64,000 bases of DNA, from contig JAPPPQ010000013.1 in assembly GCA_028817435.1 (NCBI GenBank), positions 1 through 64,000 on the forward strand. The letters are read 5' to 3'. Origin of the DNA: Deltaproteobacteria bacterium. GTDB lineage: Bacteria; Myxococcota_A; UBA9160; UBA6930. The position numbers and the translations under genes were made by a program. Of the stretch, positions 18,286-25,810 are shown piece by piece (position 1 is the first letter of the stretch; each line of letters starts with the position of its first letter). The notes under the pieces are model-generated. The model searched no databases. It saw only the letters and a program-made list of their open reading frames with translations, and was not told the DNA's origin.

Positions 18286-18320
18286 CCTTGCTGACTAGTT
18301 GGCTGCGGGGCAGGCCCCGC
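18281..18320 (+). promoter_or_regulatory. Two inverted repeats before the toxin-antitoxin operon
   Basis: ACTAG-N9-CTAGT (18281-18299) overlaps the rarA stop. GCGGGGC-AG-GCCCCGC (18305-18320) lies just before the ribosome site GGAGG. Toxin-antitoxin operons of the Phd type are commonly repressed at such palindromes by the antitoxin, so either could be the operator; the second could also fold in the mRNA and affect translation. Confidence 0.45.
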
Positions 18321-18333
18321 CCGGAGGAAAAAA

Positions 18334-18612
18334 ATGCAAGACCGGAAGATGCAAGACTGGAAGCTGCAGGACGCCAAGAGCCGCTTCAGCGAGCTGGTCC
18401 GGGATGCCGAGAGCGAGCCGCAGGTGGTAACGCGGCGCGGCAAGCGCACCGTGGTGGTGCTGGCGGCGGACGCCTACGACCGGCTGCGCAGCCGCAGCGC
18501 CCGCCACGCCCCGGACGCCATCGAGGTGCTGCTGAACATCCCCGAAGGCGACTGGGAGCCCGAGCGCGTGCCGTTGCGCCTGCGCGACGGGCTCTGCGAA
18601 GCTGGCGAGTGA
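18334..18612 (+). CDS. Phd/YefM-type antitoxin
   Basis: This 92-residue protein has the type II antitoxin plan: WKLQDAKSRFSELVRDAE, VVTRRGKRTVVVLAADAYDRL in the N-terminal DNA-binding fold and a C-terminal toxin-binding tail. It should bind and neutralise the PIN ribonuclease encoded next and repress the operon. The ATG at 18334 follows CCGGAGG. Its stop overlaps the toxin GTG start as GTGA. Confidence 0.9.
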   Translation: MQDRKMQDWKLQDAKSRFSELVRDAESEPQVVTRRGKRTVVVLAADAYDRLRSRSARHAPDAIEVLLNIPEGDWEPERVPLRLRDGLCEAGE

Positions 18613-19022
18613 GGCGCTACCTGCTCGACACCAATGTGATCTCGGCCCTGCGGCGGCCCGACCGCGCGCCCCGGGTCGCCGCTTGGCTGAGACGCTGCGA
18701 GCGCTGGCAGCTTTTTCTGAGCGTCGTGACGCTCGCCGAAATTGCCCGCGGCATTGAACGGGCGAACCGGAAAGACGGCCGCTTCCCTTCGGACCTGAAC
18801 CGCTGGTTCGACGATCTGCAACTGGCCTACGAAGACCGCATTCTCCCGGTCACCCCCCGCATCGCAAAGCGCTGGGGCCGCCTCTCCATCCAAATTGGCA
18901 ACAACTCCCCCGACCTGCTCATCGCCGCCACCGCCCTGGAAGAGCACCTGGTGGTGGCAACCCGCAACACCCGCCACTTCGACCCCACCGGCGCCGAAGT
19001 CCTCAACCCCGCCGCCACCTAG
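18609..19022 (+). CDS. PIN-domain toxin (VapC/FitB type)
   Basis: This 137-residue PIN ribonuclease has the three acidic positions of the family: LLDTNVISAL, LAEIARGIE and NNSPDLLIAATAL. Such toxins cut tRNA or other RNA when freed from antitoxin. The GTG at 18609 overlaps the antitoxin stop; a longer open frame begins upstream but that part only mirrors the antitoxin gene. It is clearly related to the second PIN protein at 19047, with which it converges 24 bases apart. Confidence 0.9.
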   Translation: MRRYLLDTNVISALRRPDRAPRVAAWLRRCERWQLFLSVVTLAEIARGIERANRKDGRFPSDLNRWFDDLQLAYEDRILPVTPRIAKRWGRLSIQIGNNSPDLLIAATALEEHLVVATRNTRHFDPTGAEVLNPAAT

Positions 19023-19046
19023 GGCGGCTCGGCTCGCCAAACTTCA

Positions 19047-19460
19047 TCACTCCCGGTATTCGAATGGATTGTATGTGTCCACAGGGAACTGCGCGAAATC
19101 GCGCACATTGCGCGTCGCAACGGTCATCCCGTGAATGAGCGCTGTCGCAGCGATTATGGCGTCCCCGAAGAATTTATTGGGCCTGCCGTGATAGAGCTGC
19201 GCCCATTTCATGAAAATCTCTTCGCTGACCGGAATCACCTTGTAGCTGTCCACCACCCGGCCAAGCCAGTTATCCAAGGCTCCCACCATGGCCAAATCTC
19301 CCTCTTCGCGCTTCTTCTCAATTCCCAACTGAATCTCTCCAATCGTAAAAGCAGAGAGAAACAGTTGATTCTCCGGCACGCCGACAAGCCACGCCCGCAC
19401 AGCCTCATCCGGCCTGAGTTTCCGCAACTCGGAAACCACATTGGTATCGAGAAGGAACAT
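19047..19460 (-). CDS. PIN-domain toxin without an adjacent antitoxin
   Basis: This 137-residue PIN ribonuclease (FLLDTNVVSEL, FTIGEIQLGIE, FFGDAIIAATAL) has the acidic active-site residues. It is a paralogue of the toxin at 18609 (shared LLDTNV, QLFLS, GI-E and VATRN blocks). It starts three bases after the res stop codon and so appears to be the third gene of the mod-res operon. No antitoxin-sized gene adjoins it. It may be restrained by the neighbouring Phd-like antitoxin, by the R-M proteins, or not at all; this is open. Confidence 0.88.
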   Translation of the reverse strand: MFLLDTNVVSELRKLRPDEAVRAWLVGVPENQLFLSAFTIGEIQLGIEKKREEGDLAMVGALDNWLGRVVDSYKVIPVSEEIFMKWAQLYHGRPNKFFGDAIIAATALIHGMTVATRNVRDFAQFPVDTYNPFEYRE

Positions 19461-19463
19461 CGG

Positions 19464-22343
19464 TTACTCGAATTCCGGCGGGGGGCGGTGGCTGTGCGGC
19501 TCCCGGGGAGGTGCGAGTTCATCGGTGCGGGGATTTGGCGCGAGCAGCAGTTCCTTGAGGCTGGGCCGGGGCTGCGGTGCAAGGGGCAGCTCTGCCGCGT
19601 TGCGGGTGAGTTCGGAGAGGCGGAACGGCGGGGCGCTCTCGAAATTGCTCTGGTTCACGCGCAGATAGCGCCAGGGGGTATCCAGCTTCTCGCTGACGCG
19701 GCGGCACCACTCGAGCATCGCCTTCTCCTTGCTTTCCGTATCTTCCCACACGCGGCCTTTCGTCTCGATAATCCAGTTCTCTTCCCCGCCCGAATCGCCT
19801 TGCAGCACGGCGACCCAGTCCGGGTGGTAGAAGCCGATGGCGCCGCTGGGCTTCAGGTAATCCACGCGGAAGCGGACGCCCGATACGCCCTGCTCTGTGG
19901 AGCCAAGGGCGGCAAAGCGCAGCACATCCGGGGCACTGTCGAGGAACTTGGCGAAGTCCTTCTCGAAGTCATTGTAGGTGGCAACGCGGTTGAAAACGGT
20001 CTTGCGGGCCTCAAAGAGGGGCAAATTGCGCCTCCAACTGAAGGGGCGAGTCTCGGAAAGGCAGAAATTCTCGCGCTCGAATTCCAGCGGCTTGCGCTCG
20101 GCGGTCAACTGCGAAATCTGCCTGGTCAGGTAACGCGCGATTGCATCCTGGATATCCGGCTGCAGCAGATGCTGGCGAATCTTCCCGATTTCCACATCCA
20201 CCAGCTTGCCGAAACAGCGCTGGCCGACATAGGCATACACAATGGGATACAGCAGCGCGAATTGATTGGGCAGCCCGGCCCGCCTGATCACCTCATTGGC
20301 GATATTGGCCAAAATCTCCCGAGTGGGAATTTCACTGTCAATGCTGGCTGGCTCTTCATGCACCTGAACCTGCGGATTGGAGAATTCGAAACTGAGCTTC
20401 GCGCAAATCTCGGGCGGCAGATCCTTTTGGTCGTAGATTGGAGACAAATTCTGCAGATTGAGATCCAACAGACTGGAAACGCTGTGCGTGAGAGAGGGCC
20501 GGGTAATGGGAATTCCGATATCGTGTTCCATCCGCTCCTTCAGCGGGCGGACAATCTCCGGTTGCCTCGGCGGCTTGCTGACTTCGGCAACGCCGACACC
20601 CTCCGCTTCGAGCTGCTCGCGTAGCACATTGAGCAGATTGCTCGTCCCCAGCACCTCCAGTGTCTGCGTCTGATCCGGGCTGATTTCCGCCATGAGGCGC
20701 AGCCCCCGGCCTATCACCTGCTCCGGCAAAATTTCGGCCTTGGCGGTAAAGGGGCGCAGGCCGAGCACCACGGTCACATTGCGCACATCCCAGCCCTCGC
20801 GCAGCATCATCACGCTGACAATGGCCTTGATCGGGTTGCCCGGCTGGTCAATGTCGCGGGCCTTGCCGAGATCCTCCTTTCGAATTTCGCCCTTGCGGTC
20901 CGTGTGAATGACGAGAACCTCGGACTGCTTGAAGCCAAATTTCCGGGTTTTCCAGAGAAACTCCCCAATCGCGTCGGCGTAAGTGTTCCGCTCCGCTATG
21001 ATGAAGAGGACGGGCTTCATTTCAAGCGCCCGATAGGTCTTCCAGTGCCTCTTCCAGCACTGCACTGCATCCCGGATCCAGTAGCCATACTTCTCGGTCA
21101 CATTCTCCTTCGTAATGTGGTCGGGAGCCTGCGCGGGCCGGGCGGGATCGCTTTTCCGGTCCACGATGATCGGCGCTTTGACAATGCGGTCTTCCACGGC
21201 CTGGGCCAGCGGGTAGTCGCAAACAGTCCAGGGAAAGAACATTCCGTTCTGATCCTTGGGCGTGGCGGAGTAATCCAGCCAGAGCGCCAGCCCCTTCGGC
21301 AGTTCCCGGCGAATCTTCAGCAGTGCCCGGCTCCATGCCAATTCCTCGTCGTGCACATGGTGCGCCTCGTCGTTCATCACGACGAGATCTTGCAATTGGC
21401 AGATGCGGTCCAGCATGGAAGACAGGCCGGGCGCAGCGGGGTCTTTCGCAGGGCGCGCGCCGACCAGATTTTCCACCGGGTTCTGCGGCGCCTGCTCCTC
21501 GCCGCGCGATTCATAGAGCTGGTGGATATTGGTGAGAAACAGGTTGCCCGTGTAGCGGGGATCGGTGGCCTCGCCGCGCAGGATCACATTCAGCGAAAAC
21601 TCCTTGAGCCACTCCGGAGGCACCAGCGGAATGGCGCGAAATACCCGCCCGTTGGCAAAGTCCTTTTCGAGGCGCTGATAAACAGTGAGATTGGGCGCGA
21701 CAACGAGAAAATGCCGGGAAAGCGCGGAGCCCGGGATCATGCGCTTGTGGAGGTAGGACCAGACCATGGCCATGGCCATCACCCAGGTCTTTCCCGAGCC
21801 GGTAGCCATTTTGAATGCGTAGCGGCGCAGATTGTCCGGCGGCAGATCCTGTTCGCCGGAAGCGCCGATCTCCGGAACGAAGCGGCGAATGAGGCCGCGG
21901 CCATCGGGCCGGGTCAAAATATCGAAGCTCCCGGAAACCAGATCGTGCTGGCGGCGGTCACCGTATATCTCAATCAGCGCCTTCGTATCGCGCTTGCCGA
22001 AGATCTCCACCAGCCAAATCAGCGTCTCAATGGCCTCGCGCTGGCAGAAGTGGTAGCGGAAGGGAGAGGGCAAGCCCGAAACCTCGTGCTCTTCCTCAAA
22101 CCAGTAGTGGAACAGGCGGCGGGAGACCTCCGATGCGCCGGGGTAATCCGCATTGCGCCAGGTGTTCACCGCGTCGCGCAACAGCGGCGGCAACAGCAAC
22201 GGGCTGGGGCGGCGCTCCGGGACCAGGCGCCACTTGCCCTCCCCGCTCTCATCCTTGACCAGATGGGAATCCGGGGGCGTCCAGGGCAGGCGGCCCGCAA
22301 TCTCGGGCAGGCCGTAGTCGTAGGAAATGACGGGCTGCGCCAT
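19464..22343 (-). CDS. Type III-like restriction enzyme subunit Res
   Basis: This 959-residue SF2 helicase-nuclease has Walker A MATGSGKTWVMA (about residue 180), the DEAHH box (about 325), the SATP motif, VIGRGLR (about 546) and a C-terminal PD-(D/E)xK nuclease (HPDWVA, then IIETKG, about 840-865). With the methylase encoded just upstream it should form a type III-like restriction-modification system that cuts unmodified DNA after ATP-driven communication between sites. It begins two bases after the mod stop and is followed by the PIN toxin at 19460. Confidence 0.92.
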   Translation of the reverse strand: MAQPVISYDYGLPEIAGRLPWTPPDSHLVKDESGEGKWRLVPERRPSPLLLPPLLRDAVNTWRNADYPGASEVSRRLFHYWFEEEHEVSGLPSPFRYHFCQREAIETLIWLVEIFGKRDTKALIEIYGDRRQHDLVSGSFDILTRPDGRGLIRRFVPEIGASGEQDLPPDNLRRYAFKMATGSGKTWVMAMAMVWSYLHKRMIPGSALSRHFLVVAPNLTVYQRLEKDFANGRVFRAIPLVPPEWLKEFSLNVILRGEATDPRYTGNLFLTNIHQLYESRGEEQAPQNPVENLVGARPAKDPAAPGLSSMLDRICQLQDLVVMNDEAHHVHDEELAWSRALLKIRRELPKGLALWLDYSATPKDQNGMFFPWTVCDYPLAQAVEDRIVKAPIIVDRKSDPARPAQAPDHITKENVTEKYGYWIRDAVQCWKRHWKTYRALEMKPVLFIIAERNTYADAIGEFLWKTRKFGFKQSEVLVIHTDRKGEIRKEDLGKARDIDQPGNPIKAIVSVMMLREGWDVRNVTVVLGLRPFTAKAEILPEQVIGRGLRLMAEISPDQTQTLEVLGTSNLLNVLREQLEAEGVGVAEVSKPPRQPEIVRPLKERMEHDIGIPITRPSLTHSVSSLLDLNLQNLSPIYDQKDLPPEICAKLSFEFSNPQVQVHEEPASIDSEIPTREILANIANEVIRRAGLPNQFALLYPIVYAYVGQRCFGKLVDVEIGKIRQHLLQPDIQDAIARYLTRQISQLTAERKPLEFERENFCLSETRPFSWRRNLPLFEARKTVFNRVATYNDFEKDFAKFLDSAPDVLRFAALGSTEQGVSGVRFRVDYLKPSGAIGFYHPDWVAVLQGDSGGEENWIIETKGRVWEDTESKEKAMLEWCRRVSEKLDTPWRYLRVNQSNFESAPPFRLSELTRNAAELPLAPQPRPSLKELLLAPNPRTDELAPPREPHSHRPPPEFE

Positions 22344-22345
22344 TT

Positions 22346-24193
22346 CTATTTCACCTCCAGATCGAAGGCCCGAGTGGTGTCGTTGCCGAAAATGTCAATG
22401 ACCTTGACGAGGATGCGGTAGTTGCCGGGCTTTTCGTAGCTGTGCGGCTCGGATTCCAACGAAAGCTTGCGCTCTTTGCGGGTGCGGTAGGCCACCCAGC
22501 CCTGCATGAAGGTGTCATTGCGGAAATCCCAGTCCACCGCCCAGTAGTCAATGTAATCGGACCACTGGCTGATCTTGCCGCGAATCTCGGCGGGTATCAA
22601 TTCTGTGTTGGGGATGACGAATTTGCAGAGAGACACCTGCGCCCCGCGCTGGCCGGGCTGCTCAATTTCCGCCTCCAGATAGGCCAGCTCGAAGAATTGC
22701 ACATCGCCCTTCTCTGCTGCTTGCTGCTCCATGACTTCGCGCGGAATCTGGAGCAGCGACAACTTGACACCGCGCCTCTCCGCTTCCACCCTCACCAAAT
22801 CGTTCATGCCCATTCCCCAGTCCCAACCGAGAATGTGCAGATCTTTTTGCTTGAGTTGCAGGCACTCTTCCAGCGCGTCGGCGGCCTGCCTGATGGAAAC
22901 CGGTGCGTCCACTGCGCCAATGTGGACCAGCGCCCTGCCCTTTTTGCCGTGCAAATGAGTCGATCCGGAAATCGGCTCTGCGCCATAGAGCTTGAGAATG
23001 AAGGCGAGATAATCGTAAATCGCCTGCTCTGTGGGCGGCTTGCCCCGGGGATTGCCGAAGGTGACGCCCTGCCAGTATTGCCGCTCGTATTTGCCGAGAT
23101 TCAGCACCTCGAAAGGCCGGCAGTTTTCGATGCCGAGCATGCGCTTGCGCGCGGTGTGGACGGCGTAGCGCCCCAGATCGCAGGCGATCCAGCGGCGGCC
23201 CAACTTCTCCGCCACGGCGGCTGTGGTGCCGGAACCGCAGAAAAAATCGGCGACGAGGTCGCCTTCGTTGCTGGACGCTTTGATTATGCGTTCGAGCAGA
23301 GCTTCGGGTTTTTGTGTGGGGTAACCAAGATTTTGAGCAGACCTGACAGCAACCGCTATGTCTTCCCACCAAGTTTCAGGAACTTTCCCCCGCTCCCTAT
23401 ATTTTTCAGTTTGTTCTTCGTCCATTCCCTGCCCGGAATCGAAAGCCTTTCTAAGCGTTTGATTGGGATCTTTGTATGGAACGCGCACATTGTCCTTGTT
23501 AAATACCCACTGATTATTTTTGGAAAACCAAAATATTGTGTCGTGCTTCCTGTTGAATTGTTTCATATTTGGAGAACCCGGGCCGGTATAACACCAAATA
23601 ATTTCATTAATGAGATGTTGTTTTCCAAAAATCTCATCCAGCGCCAGCCGCAGAAACGAATTAACTCGCCAATCACAATGCACATAAATGCTCCCGCTTT
23701 CAGAAAGCAATTCGCGCATCAAAACCAGCCGCTCATAAATCATTGTCAAATACGAATCAAAGCCCCTGCCCCAAGTGTCCCGATATGCCTTCTCCTCGAT
23801 TACCGACGACTCTTTCACAACCTGCTCGCCAGATTCCCCAATCTGCGCCGTAAACGAGAAATCCGCCCCCGTTGCAAAGGGCGGGTCAATGTAAATCAGA
23901 TCAATCTTCCCGGCGAACTTCTCCAGCAGCGAGCTCATGACCAGCAGGTTGTCGCCCCAAATGAGCTTGTTCTTCCAGCCCTGCTCGAAGGTGTCGCCCT
24001 CCCGGCCCTGCCAGGTCTCAAACAGCCCGCTCTGCAGCCCGCCCCGCCGCGCTTCCCGGCTGGCGCGGCTTTCGTGAATCCTCTCAATTACCTGAAAGGG
24101 CAGCGATACGCGCGGCGGCTCCCGGAGCGCGCCGTCTTCGGCGAACTTGCCGGGCCAGACCAGCTCTACCCGCCTGATGTCCCGCTGCGCCAT
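22346..24193 (-). CDS. Type III-like DNA methyltransferase Mod
   Basis: This 615-residue beta-class methyltransferase has IYIDPPFATG (about residue 100) before FFCGSGTTAAV (about 315), the order expected for N6-adenine or N4-cytosine enzymes of type III systems. It would methylate the recognition site and also supply specificity to Res. Residues of roughly 178-285, between the two motifs, are encoded by markedly AT-richer DNA (about 23340-23660) than the rest of the gene, as expected for an exchanged target-recognition domain. The C-terminal 200 residues are conserved in related Mod proteins but have no obvious motif. Confidence 0.92.
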   Translation of the reverse strand: MAQRDIRRVELVWPGKFAEDGALREPPRVSLPFQVIERIHESRASREARRGGLQSGLFETWQGREGDTFEQGWKNKLIWGDNLLVMSSLLEKFAGKIDLIYIDPPFATGADFSFTAQIGESGEQVVKESSVIEEKAYRDTWGRGFDSYLTMIYERLVLMRELLSESGSIYVHCDWRVNSFLRLALDEIFGKQHLINEIIWCYTGPGSPNMKQFNRKHDTIFWFSKNNQWVFNKDNVRVPYKDPNQTLRKAFDSGQGMDEEQTEKYRERGKVPETWWEDIAVAVRSAQNLGYPTQKPEALLERIIKASSNEGDLVADFFCGSGTTAAVAEKLGRRWIACDLGRYAVHTARKRMLGIENCRPFEVLNLGKYERQYWQGVTFGNPRGKPPTEQAIYDYLAFILKLYGAEPISGSTHLHGKKGRALVHIGAVDAPVSIRQAADALEECLQLKQKDLHILGWDWGMGMNDLVRVEAERRGVKLSLLQIPREVMEQQAAEKGDVQFFELAYLEAEIEQPGQRGAQVSLCKFVIPNTELIPAEIRGKISQWSDYIDYWAVDWDFRNDTFMQGWVAYRTRKERKLSLESEPHSYEKPGNYRILVKVIDIFGNDTTRAFDLEVK

Positions 24194-24218
24194 GGCTCCC
24201 CTTCCCCTTGCCCCGCCC

Positions 24219-24240
24219 CGCGCGGCGGCAGGGCCGCGCG
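24219..24240 (-). terminator. Hairpin downstream of tRNA-Asp
   Basis: CGCGCGGC-N6-GCCGCGCG is an eight-pair stem ten bases past the tRNA-Asp 3' end. No T-run follows, so intrinsic termination is uncertain; it may separate the tRNA from mod. Confidence 0.4.
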
Positions 24241-24249
24241 AGGCATTGC

Positions 24250-24326
24250 TGGCGGGGCGGACGGGACTCGAACCCGCAACTTCCGGCGTGACAGGCCGGT
24301 GCTCTAACCAGTTGAACTACCGCCCC
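24250..24326 (-). tRNA. tRNA-Asp (GTC)
   Basis: A full cloverleaf is readable: acceptor GGGGCGG/CCGCCCC, D arm GTTC...GAGC, anticodon stem CCGGC..GCCGG with loop CTGTCAC (anticodon GTC), T arm with GGTTCGAGTCC. CCA is encoded (24252-24250). It marks the edge of the toxin-antitoxin/R-M island. Confidence 0.97.
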
Positions 24327-24336
24327 CGCGCGGGCG

Positions 24337-24342
24337 TTTGTA
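24337..24342 (-). promoter_or_regulatory. -10 box of tRNA-Asp
   Basis: TACAAA on the minus strand ends ten bases before the tRNA 5' end. No clear -35 is seen. Confidence 0.4.
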
Positions 24343-24402
24343 GCCGATTGGGCGCGCCCGCGCGAGAGCCGGGGCGGGGCGGCGCAACGGGTGGGGGGTG
24401 GC

Positions 24403-24451
24403 GCGGCGCTCAGGCGTGGCGCTGTGGGATGGCGGCGCTCAGGCGCGGCGC
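24403..24451. repeat. 20-bp direct repeat at the SCP2-like gene end
   Basis: GCGGCGCTCAGGCGTGGCGC at 24403-24422 recurs with one change at 24432-24451. The second copy holds the stop codon and last codons of the SCP2-like gene, so the gene end was duplicated with an offset of 29 bases. The rest of 24327-24438 shows no gene. Confidence 0.5.
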
Positions 24452-25194
24452 AGGTGGGCGGCCAGGCGCAGCAGCAGCTTCATATCGCCCCGCACTTCAA
24501 TCTGCCCGCGGAGCAAGGCGGCCAGCGGGGCGAGTTCGCCCCGGGCCAGCGCATCGGCGGCGTTGGCAGAGGCGCGCAGCGTGCAGGTGCGGCGCGCGGG
24601 GATGGGGCCGGGGCCGAGGCGCAGCGCCAGTTCCCAATCGCCGCCGCCGCCGCCCTCCTCTGCGCCGCCCTCAGCATCGCCCTTCTCTGCGCCGCCGGTG
24701 ATGGCGAGGCAGATCTGGCCGTCGAGCTTGCGCAGCCCGGCAAGCGCCTGCAGCCACGCCGCGCCGCCCGCGGCCCCGGCGCGCGGGGCGGGCGCAGCGG
24801 AATCGGCGCACTTGGCAGGCTCTGCCCCGGCGCGCGGTGCAGAATCGGCGCGGCGCGCGGCGGGGGGGAGTTCGGCGGGGGTGCGGAACAGGCGCGCAGC
24901 GGCTGCGCCGAGTGCGCCGCCCCGCCCGGCCCAAATGGCGGCCTGCCAGTCTGCGGCGCGCTGTATGTAGGTGATGTCGCAGGCGCAATCTGCGGCGGGC
25001 GCGGCGCGCACCGAGAGCAGGCCACCGCGCAGGCGGCACGCCCACGCGCCGCCTCCTGCGCCTTCCAGGCAAAAGCCCAGCGAAAGCTCGGCCTCCCCCG
25101 CACCGGGCAGCGCCCCCGCTTCGGCCAACGCGGCGGGCAGCCACGCGTCAAAGTAATGCTGCGGCGAAACCGGCGCGGCGGGAAACTCGGCCAT
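24439..25194 (-). CDS. SCP2 sterol-binding-like protein
   Basis: This 251-residue protein ends in a segment typical of SCP2 lipid-carrier domains (GQIEVRGDMKLLLRL) and has an earlier half with a similar pattern (CACDITYIQRAADWQAAIW), so it may hold two SCP2-like units. Between them lies a long Ala/Pro/Gly-rich stretch expanded by GCN codons. The domain binds hydrophobic ligands, but the substrate is unknown. The ATG at 25194 lies 11 bases after the SnoaL-like gene stop, so the two are probably co-transcribed. Confidence 0.65.
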   Translation of the reverse strand: MAEFPAAPVSPQHYFDAWLPAALAEAGALPGAGEAELSLGFCLEGAGGGAWACRLRGGLLSVRAAPAADCACDITYIQRAADWQAAIWAGRGGALGAAAARLFRTPAELPPAARRADSAPRAGAEPAKCADSAAPAPRAGAAGGAAWLQALAGLRKLDGQICLAITGGAEKGDAEGGAEEGGGGGDWELALRLGPGPIPARRTCTLRASANAADALARGELAPLAALLRGQIEVRGDMKLLLRLAAHLRRA

Positions 25195-25205
25195 TCCGCC
25201 GCGCT

Positions 25206-25718
25206 TCAGCCGCGTTCGGATGCGCCGGGGAAGGGGAAGTTGCGGCCCGTGAGATTGGGCGGGCCTTGGTAGAGGGGGGCGAAGCGGCGGATGGCGAAGC
25301 GCCAGCCTTGCGGGGTGAGCAGCAGGTCGTCGTGATACACGCCGACGGTGAAGGCGCGCTCGCCGCCGCCGGTTTCGCCGACTTCCGAGAGATACCAGCG
25401 CGCCCGGGCGCGGCCGCCCTGCTCTGCGGCTGCGCCGCCGGCTTCGGCGGGAAACTGCACTTCGCCGCTGTGCACCAGCTGAAACACCCAGCGGAAGGTG
25501 CCCATTGCCGCCTGCCAAAAGTCCACCAGCGCCCCGCGCCCGCGCACCACCTGGCCGAGCAGATGCCATTCGCCCTCTGCGGTCCAGGTGGCGCCCCAGT
25601 CTTCGGCGCTGACGCGGTTGACGGCGTCGGCGTAGCGCGCCACCAGGGCGCGAATCGCCAGTTCGTCCGCCAGCTGCGCGCTGGTTGCCGGCGTCCAGCC
25701 GTTGCCGCCGCTTTGCAT
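25206..25718 (-). CDS. SnoaL-like (NTF2-fold) protein
   Basis: This 170-residue protein has the SnoaL-like NTF2 pattern: LADELAIRALVARYADAVN, then DWGATWTAEGEWHLLG, and a later strand GVYHDDLLLTPQGWRFA. Members include polyketide cyclases, hydroxysteroid isomerases and dehydratases; the reaction here cannot be read. The ATG at 25718 follows GGAGA. Pairing with an SCP2-like gene hints at a hydrophobic (steroid- or polyketide-like) substrate; that is inference. Confidence 0.75.
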   Translation of the reverse strand: MQSGGNGWTPATSAQLADELAIRALVARYADAVNRVSAEDWGATWTAEGEWHLLGQVVRGRGALVDFWQAAMGTFRWVFQLVHSGEVQFPAEAGGAAAEQGGRARARWYLSEVGETGGGERAFTVGVYHDDLLLTPQGWRFAIRRFAPLYQGPPNLTGRNFPFPGASERG

Positions 25719-25762
25719 ACGCTCTCCGCAAAAACGCCGGGCGAAAAGCCCGCGCGGGGGGC

Positions 25763-25768
25763 AGCATA
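25763..25768 (-). promoter_or_regulatory. -10 box of the SnoaL/SCP2 pair
   Basis: TATGCT on the minus strand lies 44 bases before the ATG at 25718, leaving a short leader that contains the ribosome site. The same hexamer occurs at 33509, 41294 and 52840. Confidence 0.4.
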
Positions 25769-25810
25769 GCGGGATTCGCAATGGCGCGCGGGAAGTGTGA
25801 AGCTGGGGGC

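Noticed and set aside
18288-18608. Upstream extension of the PIN toxin frame
   Set aside because: It only mirrors the antitoxin gene in another frame; the GTG at 18609 matches the PIN N-terminus and the GTGA overlap rule.
18286-24326. tRNA-Asp-targeted integrative island with att repeats
   Set aside because: No integrase, and no convincing copy of the tRNA 3' end near 18290; only short GC-rich matches.
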